Shown here piece after piece: positions 39,166-48,462 of a stretch of 64,000 nt of DNA. Each line of letters begins with the position of its first letter. Position 1 is the first letter of the stretch. A program made the translations under genes and the position numbers. The notes below the pieces were generated by a model. That model saw nothing but the letters and a program-made list of their open reading frames with translations. It was not told the origin of the DNA and did not search any database. Origin of the DNA: Roseiarcus sp963832305 (GTDB lineage Bacteria > Pseudomonadota > Alphaproteobacteria > Rhizobiales > Beijerinckiaceae); the NCBI GenBank assembly GCA_963832305.1, contig CAWHTU010000019.1, positions 1 to 64,000 of the forward strand, read 5' to 3'.

Positions 39166-40409
39166 TGGACGCAAAAATATTGGACGCCGATCTCGCCGCC
39201 GGCCGCCGGCTGATGGCGAGGCTCGACGCATTCGCGGCCTTCAGCGACGAGCCGCGGCGCCTGACGCGCCTCTTCCTGTCGGAATCCCATCGGCGCGCAG
39301 CGCAGGCTTTCATCGGCTGGTGCGGCGAGGCGGGGCTCGAGGCTGCGATCGACGCCGCAGGCAATGTGGCGGCGCGCTACGAGGGCAGGCGCGCGGGCGC
39401 CCCGGCGCTGATGCTGGGCTCGCATATCGACACCGTGCGCGACGCCGGTCGCTACGACGGAAATTATGGCGCGCTGGCTGCGCTTGCGGTGGTCGAGGAA
39501 CTGGCCGGGCGCGGTGAGCGCCTCGATCACGCAATCGAGATCGTCGCCTTCGGCGACGAGGAGGGCGTTCGCTTCCGCACCACCCTCACGGGCTCGCGGG
39601 CGCTCGCCGGGACATACCCGGAGGACGCGCTCGACCAGCGCGACTTGGCCGGTCTCTCGATGCGCGACGCGCTGAAGGCTTTCGGCGGCGATCCTGAAAG
39701 GGCGGGGTCGATCGGGCGAAGCGGCGTTGCGGCCTTTGTCGAGGCCCATATCGAGCAGGGACCGACCCTGGAGGCCGAGGGGCTGCCGCTCGGGATCGTG
39801 ACCGCGATCAACGGCGCGACCAGGCTTGACGTCGGGGTCGACGGCGTCGCCGGCCACGCCGGCGCGACCCCGATGCGCTTGCGCCGCGACGCGCTGACCG
39901 CAGCGGCGGAAATGGCGCTCATGATCGAGGCGCGCGCCCGCGGCGAGGAGGGCCTGGTGGCGACGGTCGGCCGCTTCGACGTCTGGCCCGACGCGGCCAA
40001 CGTGATCCCCGGCCACGTCCAGTTCTCGATCGACCTTCGCTCGCCCGACGACGCCAGCCGGGCCGCGGCCGTCGCCGACCTCGAGGCGCGCATCGGCGCG
40101 ATCGCCGCCGAGCGCGAGGTCAAGGTCGCGGTGGCCAGGACACATGACGCCGGCGCCTTCGCGTGCGACGCGAGCATCATCGGCGACTTGATAAAGGCGG
40201 TCGAAGCGGTCGGCGTCCGGCCCCGCCTGTTGCCGTCCGGCGCTGGGCACGACGCGATGGCGATGGGTAGCCTCTGTCCCTCGGGGATGCTGTTCGTGCG
40301 CTGCAGGGGCGGCGTCAGCCACAATCCGCTCGAATCGATCACGCTCGAGGACTGCGCCCTTGGGCTCGCGGCGCTGACGCGGTACGCGCGGGACTTCCGC
40401 GCCGCCTGA
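39165..40409 (+). CDS. Allantoate amidohydrolase-type M20 enzyme
   Basis: A 414-residue binuclear-metal hydrolase of the allantoate amidohydrolase / N-carbamoyl amino acid hydrolase family. Metal and active-site residues appear in MLGSHIDTV, GRYDGNYGALA, VAFGDEEGVRF, AHIEQGP and SGAGHDAMAM. A dimerisation/lid domain (about 210-320) contains VDGVAGHAGATPM. Coupling to puuD by a one-base overlap argues for a ureide substrate (allantoate, giving ureidoglycine and ammonia) and not beta-ureidopropionate. Transthyretin-like, OHCU decarboxylase and allantoinase genes are not in the window. Confidence 0.87.
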   Translation: MDAKILDADLAAGRRLMARLDAFAAFSDEPRRLTRLFLSESHRRAAQAFIGWCGEAGLEAAIDAAGNVAARYEGRRAGAPALMLGSHIDTVRDAGRYDGNYGALAALAVVEELAGRGERLDHAIEIVAFGDEEGVRFRTTLTGSRALAGTYPEDALDQRDLAGLSMRDALKAFGGDPERAGSIGRSGVAAFVEAHIEQGPTLEAEGLPLGIVTAINGATRLDVGVDGVAGHAGATPMRLRRDALTAAAEMALMIEARARGEEGLVATVGRFDVWPDAANVIPGHVQFSIDLRSPDDASRAAAVADLEARIGAIAAEREVKVAVARTHDAGAFACDASIIGDLIKAVEAVGVRPRLLPSGAGHDAMAMGSLCPSGMLFVRCRGGVSHNPLESITLEDCALGLAALTRYARDFRAA

Positions 40410-40522
40410 AATTCCGCCGAAGGGCGATAGTTCCTATGCATTCCGCCGCTATGGGTGGGGCTGCAGTTTTCCGTGTCGGCACAAGCGGTGATTCGCCAAC
40501 CGCGCCAGCGCGTCGCCAGTCT

Positions 40523-40568
40523 GGGTAGTAATGCCAATGCACAATGGGTAATAATACCGATGTACAAT
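40523..40568. repeat. Two 23-bp tandem repeats
   Basis: GGGTAGTAATGCCAATGCACAAT is followed at once by GGGTAATAATACCGATGTACAAT. The copies differ at four positions, all transitions. They lie about 100 bases before the small secreted protein gene at 40667. They could be a duplicated binding site; no family assigned. Confidence 0.6.
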
Positions 40569-40666
40569 GCCGGCCCGGGAGGCTAACAAAGGCGCATATA
40601 CCAAAAGACGCCACCTATAGGGCGTGAACATATTGTAAATCGTAGATTGATGAGGAAGCCGGCCCC

Positions 40667-41050
40667 GTGTTCTTCATGGATCGGACCAAATCCACTCTCC
40701 TGTTAGCTGCGCTAGCGGCGTGCACCGCCACGGCAATTGAAAGTGCTAGCGCGCACGACATGGGCTGCGACGGGAACCCCGTGCCGGAGGCGATCAAGTC
40801 TGACTGCTGCGGCGTGGCAGAAGAGCATAAACTGATCCCTGAGCAGATCAGCCGAGGGCCGAGCAACGAATATATCGTGAGCTTCGAGGGCTATACGTTC
40901 GTGATCCCGGCGGGCATGGCGCAGCCGAGCAAGGACACTTGTAGTCATATCTTCTTCGCAAACATGTGGGTGGTGACCGACAGCGGCGATCAGGCGCGCG
41001 ATCCAAGAACTCCGAACGTTCGCTGCTTCCTCACACCGCTTGACTTCTAA
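40667..41050 (+). CDS. Small secreted protein, unknown function
   Basis: A 127-residue protein with a signal peptide (LLLAALAACTATAIESASAHD). The mature part has Cys residues in MGCDGNP, SDCCGVAEEH, DTCSHIF and VRCFLTP; five cysteines and His residues (EEHK, CSHIFF) could bind metal or form disulfides. Similar short proteins with a DCCGxxDCH-like block occur across Rhizobiales without known role. GTG start with GAGGAA nine bases before; an ATG three codons later is possible. No operon partner. Confidence 0.7.
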   Translation: MFFMDRTKSTLLLAALAACTATAIESASAHDMGCDGNPVPEAIKSDCCGVAEEHKLIPEQISRGPSNEYIVSFEGYTFVIPAGMAQPSKDTCSHIFFANMWVVTDSGDQARDPRTPNVRCFLTPLDF

Positions 41051-41141
41051 ACACGCCGGCGGGCGTGACCCGGCCATCCGTGACGAAATCTGGAAATCTC
41101 GCCTCGCAACTGCCAACGCTATGAATCAGTCTTTGATTTAA

Positions 41142-41215
41142 GCGCGGCGGCGCCATGAATGTGGGTCGCGCCGCTCATCAACTGATCGGCGCGCTCGATC
41201 GCTATCACGGGGGAG
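41142..41215 (+). pseudogene. Remnant of an HTH-family gene (LIGALDRYHG fragment)
   Basis: About 75 bases match the region of the gene at 41964 that encodes APLIKLIGALDRYHG (here translated GRAAHQLIGALDRYHG). The rest of the gene is absent: upstream is the unrelated region after 41050, downstream is the PEP-CTERM gene on the other strand. It shows that a copy of this small regulatory family was once here and was lost. Confidence 0.7.
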
Positions 41216-41267
41216 AACTTCGAGCCCCCCCGCAACGACGAGGCTCTCCTCCTCCGACAGGCGGGCG

Positions 41268-41762
41268 CTACGTCCGCCCCATCGGCAATGGTTCGCTCAG
41301 TCGTAGGCCCAATATTCTTCGGTTCCTCGCGAAGGCGAGGCCGGCGAAACCGACCGCCAGCAAGGCCCATGAGGAGAGCTCTGGAGCGGGTTCGCCGGCG
41401 GTGATTTGGGAGATAACGATCTGCGCGCCGCCGTCGGAGGCGTAGTAAGTACCCAGAGTCTGGAAAATGCCGCTCAGACCAAAGGTGGCGTCGAAGCAAT
41501 TATCCGCGATTCTGCAGGCGGCGTTGTCGAGCAGAATATAGGAATCTCCAAAGTATACATCTTCAAAGTCCCCCGAGTATCTCACAAGATCGCTGGCGGA
41601 AAGGCTTCCTCCTTCAAAAAACGAGATGGAATCGTACACGAAACTTCCCCGGTCGCTGGTAAAGGTGTACCTTATGTTTGCTGCCGCCGGGCCTGCAAGA
41701 ATGCTTGCACACAAAACGCTTGCACAAAGGGCGATGAGATTGAAACGTCGCTTGCTGGGCAT
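41268..41762 (-). CDS. PEP-CTERM-like exported protein
   Basis: A 164-residue protein with a signal peptide (NLIALCASVLCASILAGPAAA) and a C-terminal sorting signal variant: PAPELSSW, hydrophobic ALLAVGFAGLAFA and basic RNRR, followed by an unusual 15-residue extension (ILGLRLSEPLPMGRT). The middle has two Cys (NAACRIADNC) and many aromatic/Ser residues. ATG at 41762 with GGAAG six bases before. No exosortase nearby. Anchoring may be atypical because of the tail. Confidence 0.75.
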   Translation of the reverse strand: MPSKRRFNLIALCASVLCASILAGPAAANIRYTFTSDRGSFVYDSISFFEGGSLSASDLVRYSGDFEDVYFGDSYILLDNAACRIADNCFDATFGLSGIFQTLGTYYASDGGAQIVISQITAGEPAPELSSWALLAVGFAGLAFARNRRILGLRLSEPLPMGRT

Positions 41763-41963
41763 GGCTTTCTTCCAGGATGTGCGGTGAGATGAGCGCCACA
41801 TGAGCGTGGGTCTATTCTAACCGCTGTTCGGCAGTGATCCTACCTCGGGAGTCAGCGAGCCAACAGAGGCTCGCACCCTGGCGGGCCCAAACATTCGCTT
41901 TACATTTTTTCAGAATCATGGCAATCATTAATTCTGATTAATGGAACATCGTAAGAGAGCATC

Positions 41964-42452
41964 ATGACCGACTCCCCGCCGCCCGAAGAAACTCGCGAGA
42001 CCGTGCGCGGCAGGCGCCTGGCGCGGAAAATCGCGCGAAGCGAGTGGCGCCAATCCTGTTTCGAGCTTGTGAGCGCCGGCCATTCCTATGCCGAGGTCGC
42101 GCAACACCTCATGGTGAGCGAGCGGACGGTGAGGCGCGACGTCGCCCGCGTCATCGACGAGCGCCGCCTCGATGCGCCGGAACGCTATATCCACATGCAG
42201 GTTGACCGGCTGAGGCGAGCGATGCGCACGGCCGACAGCCGCGTCGAGCGCGGCGACATGAAGGCGGTTGCGCCGCTCATCAAACTCATCGGCGCGCTCG
42301 ACCGCTATCACGGCCTCGACGGGCGCTATCGCCGCGAGCCGCGCCTCGCGGCTTTACCCGCCGCCCCCGCGACAGCTCTCGCTCTCGCCGCGCCGGTGGA
42401 GAATCTTGCGAAAGTGACAGAATCGGACATGCAAACCCTTGAGAAGGCTTGA
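41964..42452 (+). CDS. HTH protein of a small paralogous family (with 60565)
   Basis: A 162-residue basic protein. Residues about 25-60 form a helix-turn-helix (FELVSAGHSYAEVAQHLMVSERTVRRDV), then the family signature ERRLDAPERYIHMQVDRLRRAM and APLIKLIGALDRYHGL, and a Pro/Ala-rich tail. It shares this layout with the protein at 60565 and a remnant at 41142. The fold recalls small terminase or sigma region 4-like DNA binders, but no phage gene is near. The upstream 60 bases are markedly AT-rich (TTTACATTTTTTCAG, ATTAATTCTGATTAATGG), consistent with a promoter. Probable DNA-binding regulator; targets unknown. It stands 100 bases before xylA. Confidence 0.75.
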   Translation: MTDSPPPEETRETVRGRRLARKIARSEWRQSCFELVSAGHSYAEVAQHLMVSERTVRRDVARVIDERRLDAPERYIHMQVDRLRRAMRTADSRVERGDMKAVAPLIKLIGALDRYHGLDGRYRREPRLAALPAAPATALALAAPVENLAKVTESDMQTLEKA

Positions 42453-42558
42453 GCCCGACCAAAAACGAACGCTCGAATCCTCGGCTTGCGGACGCGCGGG
42501 GTGACAATATCGGCCCCGAACGCTACGAACTGCGCGCGCGAGCCGTGGGAGGAATTCA

Positions 42559-43870
42559 ATGAGCAAGCCATTTTTCGGCGACATCAAGCCGGTGAAATAT
42601 GAGGGGCCGAAGAGCGACAACCCCTACGCCTTCCGCCACTACGACCCGAAGAAGGTCGTCATGGGCAAGACGATGGCCGACTGGCTGCGTCCAGCCGTCT
42701 GCTACTGGCACAATTTCGCCTGGCTCGGCACCGACATGTTCGGCGCGCCGACCTTCGAGCGGCCCTGGGACGGCGAGACGATGAAGGGCGCGCGGGCCAA
42801 GGCGGACGTGGCGTTCGAAATGTTCACAACCCTCGGCTTCCCGTTCTTCGCCTTCCACGATCGCGACGTGGTTCCGGAGGGCGCGAATCTGGCCGAGTTC
42901 GGCAAGAACCTCGCCGAGATGACCGATATCTTCGCCAGGAAAATGCAGGAAACCGGAGTCAAGCTGCTCTGGGGCACCGCCAATCTCTTCAGCCATCCGC
43001 GCTACATGTCGGGCGCGGCGACCAACCCCGATCCCGATGTCTTCGCCTATGCGGCCGCGCAGGTGAAGAACGTCCTCGACGCCACGCACAAGCTCGGCGG
43101 CGCAAATTACGTTCTATGGGGCGGCCGCGAGGGCTACGAGACGCTGCTCAACACCGACCTGCGCCGCGAGCAGGAGCAGGCCGGACGCTTTCTTTCGATG
43201 GTCGTCGACTACAAGCACAAGATCGGCTTCAAGGGCGTGATCCTGGTCGAGCCCAAGCCGCAGGAGCCGACCAAGCACCAGTACGACTTCGACGTCGCGA
43301 CGGTGTTCGGCTTCCTCCAGCGCTTCGGGCTCGAGCGCGAGGTCAAGCTCAACATCGAGGTCGGCCATGCGGTGCTCGCGCACCATTCCTTCGAGCATGA
43401 GATCGCGCTCGCGTCCTCGCTCGGGATGCTCGGTTCCATCGACGCCAACCGCAACGACTACCAGTCCGGCTGGGACACCGACCAGTTCCCGAACAATGCG
43501 CCCGAGCTCGTGCCGGCGCTTTATTTCATCCTCAAGCAGGGCGGCCTTGCGCCGGGCGGCTTCAACTTCGACGCCAAGGTGCGGCGCCAGTCGATCGATC
43601 CGGGCGATCTCATTCTCGGCCATATCGGCGGCATCGACGCCTGCGCTGAGGCGCTCGCAGCGGCGGCGCGCCTGATCGAGGACGGGAAGTTCGACGCAGC
43701 GCGCGCCGAGCGCTACGCCGGCTGGGACAAGGCCGAAGCGCAGGCGATGCTCAAGAAAGGCGCGACGCTCGAGTCGATTGCCGCCCGGGTCGCCAAGGAG
43801 AAGATCGAGCCCGAAGCCCAGGTCGGGCCGGCAGGAGTTCTACGAGAACCTGCTCAACCGGTATCTGTGA
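42559..43870 (+). CDS. xylA: Xylose isomerase (one frameshift near the end)
   Basis: About 436 residues, the class II length. Catalytic and metal residues are seen in FAFHDRDV (base His), VEPKPQEPTKHQYD, IEVGHAVLAHHSFEHE and SIDANRNDYQSGWDTDQFP. It converts xylose to xylulose. One extra G in the run at 43825-43827 shifts the last 15 codons; removing it gives GRQEFYENLLNRYL and the TGA at 43868-43870, the normal family end. The usual NH of IEANHATLAGH is GH here, keeping the metal His. No xylB or xylose transporter gene is in the window. GGAGG-like sequence precedes the ATG. Confidence 0.94.
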
Positions 43871-44013
43871 CGGACTTCCGGTCCTCGTCGTGGGCCCGGC
43901 GAGATCGTTGCGAAATATGAGGAATTGCACCAGTCAATTCACCCGATCTTCGCGTTTCAGCGGGATGCTCCGTGGCCGGTGTTGCGGCAGCATAGCGCCA
44001 TCGCGGAGGCGGA

Positions 44014-44562
44014 ATGTTCGGGCGCGTGGTCTTTGTAGCGACGCTCTGCGTGACGGCGGCGTTGCTTGGCTCGTTCTCGCTTTTGGAGCGGCTGCCGGCG
44101 CCGGCGCCGGTCGCCGCCGCGCCCGCTCCGGCGGCGGTCCTCCCGCCGTCCGATAGTTCCGCTACGGAAGACACCGGTCGCCGGGTGTTCTCGTATCGCG
44201 AGACCGCGCTGCGGGCCGACGGACGGGGCCAATATGCCGCCGACGCGCTCGTCAACGGCTTGCCGGTCCGGATGCTTGTCGACACGGGCGCAAGCGACGT
44301 CGTCGTCTCCGCTTCAACCGCCGCGCGGCTCGGGCTCCCCCGCACTGGGTCGGGCGAGCGCGCGATCCAGACCGCCAACGGCAGGACGAAAGCTTCGCCC
44401 GCCGTGCTTACCCACGTCAGTTTCGGCGGCATCTATATGAACGACGTGGAGGCCCTCATTCTCGCGCCGGAGGCGGGGGAGGTGAATTTGCTTGGCGAGA
44501 GCTTTCTCAAGCGCCTGGTCAGCGTCGAGCAGCGCGACGGGTTGCTGATCTTGCGACAGTGA
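44014..44562 (+). CDS. Membrane-anchored clan AA aspartic protease (TIGR02281 type)
   Basis: A 182-residue protein with one N-terminal membrane helix (residues 3-24), an Ala/Pro linker (to about 50) and a retropepsin-like domain. The catalytic Asp90 is in MLVDTGASDVVVS, with GLPRTG and the C-terminal LLGESFLKRL of the family. Such single-domain proteases are found in many alphaproteobacteria, must dimerise and face the periplasm. Targets are unknown. It is alone, followed by the convergent LuxC gene. Confidence 0.85.
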   Translation: MFGRVVFVATLCVTAALLGSFSLLERLPAPAPVAAAPAPAAVLPPSDSSATEDTGRRVFSYRETALRADGRGQYAADALVNGLPVRMLVDTGASDVVVSASTAARLGLPRTGSGERAIQTANGRTKASPAVLTHVSFGGIYMNDVEALILAPEAGEVNLLGESFLKRLVSVEQRDGLLILRQ

Positions 44563-44623
44563 TTATAGCCGCTATCCATAGCGCGTCGGGAGACGGGCCA
44601 TGGGTCGCGTGGGCGTGATGGCT

Positions 44624-45853
44624 TCAGGAGATACGCACAAGCCGGGTCAGCTCGAACGGGATGTCGTAACCATCCCAGATGAAATCGAAATCGAGCGCGG
44701 TCCCGATCGGGGCCCAGCGCGACACGCCGGGCCCGGCGTGCGACGCGGCGACCTCTTCAATCTCGCCGCGCTCCCAGCCGAAATAGGTGATCGTCTGGTC
44801 GCTCTCGCGGATGAAGCCCGCCACCTCTGCGAGCGACGGCACGAATACGACGCTGAGAAATCCCCCTCCGACCCGCGTGTCCTGGCGCTGCGGCGCGCTC
44901 GCCACGATGCTGGTCAACTGCGTGTTTTGCCAATGGACGGACGAGGCGCGTCCGTTCGCAGCAGCGTAAAACGCCGCTGTCATCTTGCCGATCGCGTGCC
45001 CGACCCGGCCGGCGGGATCGTCCATCGTCCATTCGAGCGCGGAAGCGTCGAGGAGGCGCCGGACCGGCGCCGAATGAGCCGCCGCTTCGCCCACGACGTA
45101 GAGCGCGTGCGGAGACGAGCAGGCCATCTGGTCAAAGACGAAGATGTCGTTGTGCAGCTTTTTGGCCAGCGCGTTAAGCCCGGGGTCGTCCAGGTTGTCG
45201 AGGGCCTTGCCCTTGATCGTCGAGAACGAGAAGCGGTCGCCGAACCAGATCGACTTTCCCCCGTTGCGCAAGGGCAAGGGGGCGAACAGCGCGATCTTGG
45301 CGTCGCCGCCCCAGACGACCCGCGCATCGCTCAGCGCGGAAATCTTCGCCCCGAGATCGCCCTGCGACGGATAGTGGACGAACAATTGGCTGTCGTCCCC
45401 AGAGGCCTGCAGGCGTTCGAGAAAGAGTCCGACGATCGCCCGCATCCGAGCGCTGATCTCATGCGGGAGCCGCACGATGTTGGCGTTTCCGGCCAAATAG
45501 GAGAGCACCCAGGAATAGAGAAAGACGGTCTCGACATTCTGCGGCGGCAGATGGAAGACAAGGCCGCGCGGCCGCGCCAGGGTGTGCTCAGGCACCCGGG
45601 CCGCGAAGGTCGCAGCGAGCTTCAAGAGCGCGGCGCGGCGCGTCCAGAAGGCGAAATGAGCGGCGGGGCCGGAAGCGGCTGCTCGCCGCGGGCCAAGAAG
45701 TGTTTCGGCCACCCCCGCGATCAAATTGACGCGCTCCGCGGCGAACGGCGTCGCAAGGCGCCGGCGCGCCTCGCCAAGCTTCGACGTGAGCGCCTGTTCG
45801 TCGATGGCGGCTTCGCGCACGCCGGCGCCATAAGCGATGACTTCGGTCAGCAT
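44624..45853 (-). CDS. luxC: LuxC-like acyl-CoA/acyl-protein reductase
   Basis: A 409-residue protein of the aldehyde-dehydrogenase-like LuxC family (PF05893). It has the early GLVFHLPPQNVETVFLYSW, a NANIVRLPHEISARM segment, a central WGGD and the catalytic Cys region FDQMACSSPHALYVVG. LuxC reduces an activated acyl group, received from LuxE, to an aldehyde with NADPH. Last gene of a five-gene minus-strand cluster, 20 bases after luxE. No luxAB luciferase is present, so the aldehyde must serve another pathway, such as lipid or sugar modification (inference). Confidence 0.85.
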   Translation of the reverse strand: MLTEVIAYGAGVREAAIDEQALTSKLGEARRRLATPFAAERVNLIAGVAETLLGPRRAAASGPAAHFAFWTRRAALLKLAATFAARVPEHTLARPRGLVFHLPPQNVETVFLYSWVLSYLAGNANIVRLPHEISARMRAIVGLFLERLQASGDDSQLFVHYPSQGDLGAKISALSDARVVWGGDAKIALFAPLPLRNGGKSIWFGDRFSFSTIKGKALDNLDDPGLNALAKKLHNDIFVFDQMACSSPHALYVVGEAAAHSAPVRRLLDASALEWTMDDPAGRVGHAIGKMTAAFYAAANGRASSVHWQNTQLTSIVASAPQRQDTRVGGGFLSVVFVPSLAEVAGFIRESDQTITYFGWERGEIEEVAASHAGPGVSRWAPIGTALDFDFIWDGYDIPFELTRLVRIS

Positions 45854-45872
45854 TTGCTCCGCCTCGGCCGCC

Positions 45873-46929
45873 TCACGCCGCGATCACGTCGCTGCAGCCT
45901 CTGAGCTCCGTCTTCGGGGCGCGTCCGGAAACGCGAATGGCTTTGCCGTAGCGGCCGCCGGCTCCGGCGTCGATCGTCGCCACGATGCCCAGATCCTCGG
46001 TCAGCACGCTGTGGCCGGGATAGGATCGCGGTAGCAGCGAAACGACCTGGATCACGCCTTCCTCTCCGATCGCCGCCGGCTCCCAGCTGTGCGGCCGTCT
46101 GACGATGACGTCGGTGAAATTCGGCGGGTAGAGCAATCCGTCCGGCCCTTCGATGAACACGGACCCGATCTGCTCGACGAAGCCGTAGAAGTTGAAGATG
46201 TTCGCAAGGCCGAACCGCCGCTTCAGGGCGGTGCGGAACTCCGCGTTCGAAACCTTCTGCGCCTCGAGCTTTTTCCACCCGCCGGAGTGGATGAGAATGG
46301 CGTTGGAAAGGTCGAGTTCACCGTCGGCGAAGGTCCGGTACAGCTTGTCCCATACGAGGAACGTAAAGCCGAAAATGAGAAACGGCTCCTTGCCGTTAGT
46401 GCGGACGAACGTCTCGACCGCCTGCCTGTCGAACTCCAATTGCGAATCGAGGGCGAAGGTCGTCTTGGCGCCGAACTTCATCATGCCCAACACGCCGCCG
46501 CCGCGCGCGGTGAGATCGGTCGGCTTGATCACGTCTTTGGTGTCGATCGCGAGGAACGGCAGCCGGCGGCCTCCGAGAATGGGACGAAACGAAGCGACCA
46601 GCGCCTCGGACTGGCGCCGCGCCGTTTCGTTGTCGATGACGATCCGAACTCGTTCGCTGGCCCGTCGTCCCGCTCGAGCGCATCACGAACGAGGGCGTGG
46701 CCGTGCTTTTCAGCTCCATTTCCTTGAAAAGGCTGACGGGCAGATAGGGGACGTCCGCGATCTCGCGATAGGTCCGAAGCCCGCCCCATGCGGCGTCGAG
46801 GATCCGCGCATATTCTGGGCTCCTCTCATAGTGGAAGCGCGTGAGCTCGTTGAGCCCTTCGGTGAGGATCGCCTCCTTCTCCAACTGACGGAGAGAATAG
46901 GGCGGCTCGTTGAGGAGACGCTCAAACAC
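45873..46929 (-). CDS. luxE: LuxE-like acyl-protein synthetase (one frameshift)
   Basis: Read through one frameshift near 46640 this gives about 352 residues of the LuxE family (PF04443). The nucleotide loop is RSSGTTGQ; after the break follow RIVIDNETARRQSEALVAS, LGMMKFGAKTTFAL and NIFNFYGFVEQIGSVF. LuxE activates a fatty acid as acyl-AMP and holds the acyl chain on a Cys for LuxC. It overlaps the end of the AMP-ligase gene by eight bases. A one-base loss explains the frame change; both halves are well conserved, so the gene may be intact in the organism. Confidence 0.85.
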
Positions 46930-48406
46930 GAAGGCTCTCCTTGAGCTGCGCGTAGTTGATCTTGCCGCTCGCGCCGCGAGGGATTTGCGCGGTCTTCAAC
47001 AGAGAGAAACTCGACGGGGGGACTTTGTAGTTGACGGCGAGCTCTCTGACTCGGGCTTTCAGCGCGGTTTCCGACTCCTGCTCATGAACGACGGCGATCT
47101 TCTCGCCAAGGTCCATGCAGGCGACGGAGCACACGGCGGCGAGCTCCCGTTCGATTTCGTCGAGGCCGAGCCGGTATCCGGCGATCTTGGCGAAGCGCTT
47201 GGCGCGGCCGGTCAGGTAAAGGAAGCCTTCCGGATCCAGGCGCCCAAGGTCGCCGGTTTCGAGGCGTCCCTTGAGTTCGTCGCCCTTGTCGAGGTCGGAC
47301 CTGGACATCGCGTAACCGAGCATGACGTTGGGACCTTCATACACCACCGTGCCGATGGCGTCCGCCGGCAGTCGCGCGCCCTCATCGTCAACGATAGACA
47401 ATCGGCCGCCGGCAAGCGCAACGCCGACAGACCCCGCCTTTCGCGAGAAATCCGCGTGCTGCAACGTCGTCATGCGCGGCGACGCCTCGGTCTGCCCGTA
47501 CATGACGAAGAAACGACCGTCGCGCATTGTCGCCCAATCGTGAATCTTCGCCTGAATGCGGGGATCGAGCGCTCCGCCGGCCTGGGTGAACACCTTGACC
47601 GAATCCGGGACGAGGCTCGCCCCAAGACGCGCGAGCGCCGCATAGTGAAAGGGAACGCCGGGAAAGTGCGATCCGCCGACATTCGCGATCTTCGACCAAA
47701 AGCTCGGCGAGGTGATTGAATTGTTTACGAGGTAGATACGCCCCCCGGCCACCAGATGCGACGTGGCGACCGAGAGCCCGTAGGAATAGTGCAACGGCAG
47801 ATGGGCGATCCCGATGCTGCGCTCGTTTATGGAAAGCGCTGCGGCGATTTGGCCCGCGTTGGCGACAATCGCGTCGCGCGACAGCCGCACATATTTCTGG
47901 CTGCCCGTGGTGCCCGAAGTGGAAAGAAGAAGTTGCAGGGCGGGATTAATGTCGACCCGCTGCGCAGCGGCGTCGGCCGCTGCCCATTCGACGACGCCCG
48001 CCGGCGCGGCGTAGGAGCGCCAGCGCGAGAGGCCCGCCCGTTCGCGCAGTCTTGCGCCGATGTCCGGTGGCGAAAGAACGATTTCCGGCTGATACGCCTC
48101 GACCAGGGCGCTCAACTTGTCTTCGGCGAGCGACGGATCGATGAGAGCGACCGCGTGACCCGCCGCGGCCGTAGCGAGCAGGCCGATCAGCGTTTCGCAA
48201 GTGTTGCCGCAGAAGAGAAAGGCAAGCTTCTTTCTCTCGGAGGCGATGTTTTGGGCGAGCCCAAGGCTCGCTGCGCGCACCTCGTCGCGCGTTAGCCAGA
48301 CCTCGCCGCGATCATCGCGAGCCGCCGGCGCCCGCTCAAGCGGCGCGATCAGCGGCAGAAGTCCGCCGCATGAAAAGTCCAAATCGCGCATCGAATTCCG
48401 CTGCAT
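46922..48406 (-). CDS. AMP-dependent acyl ligase of the LuxC/E cluster
   Basis: A 494-residue ANL-superfamily enzyme. ATP loop LLSTSGTTGSQKYV, aromatic/adenine motif FFVMYGQTEASPRM, hinge and ribose motif ETGDLGRLDPEGFLYLTGRAKRFAKIAG and a C-terminal catalytic Lys in PRGASGKINY. It activates a carboxylic acid as acyl-AMP and transfers it to CoA or a carrier. No carrier protein gene is in the cluster. A second acyl-activating enzyme beside LuxE suggests two acyl groups or a carrier-bound intermediate. Confidence 0.85.
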   Translation of the reverse strand: MQRNSMRDLDFSCGGLLPLIAPLERAPAARDDRGEVWLTRDEVRAASLGLAQNIASERKKLAFLFCGNTCETLIGLLATAAAGHAVALIDPSLAEDKLSALVEAYQPEIVLSPPDIGARLRERAGLSRWRSYAAPAGVVEWAAADAAAQRVDINPALQLLLSTSGTTGSQKYVRLSRDAIVANAGQIAAALSINERSIGIAHLPLHYSYGLSVATSHLVAGGRIYLVNNSITSPSFWSKIANVGGSHFPGVPFHYAALARLGASLVPDSVKVFTQAGGALDPRIQAKIHDWATMRDGRFFVMYGQTEASPRMTTLQHADFSRKAGSVGVALAGGRLSIVDDEGARLPADAIGTVVYEGPNVMLGYAMSRSDLDKGDELKGRLETGDLGRLDPEGFLYLTGRAKRFAKIAGYRLGLDEIERELAAVCSVACMDLGEKIAVVHEQESETALKARVRELAVNYKVPPSSFSLLKTAQIPRGASGKINYAQLKESLRV

Positions 48407-48462
48407 CGCAAGTCCGCTCCGCGGACCGTAAAAGGATGGCGCTCAACCCGCGCCAGGCGAGG

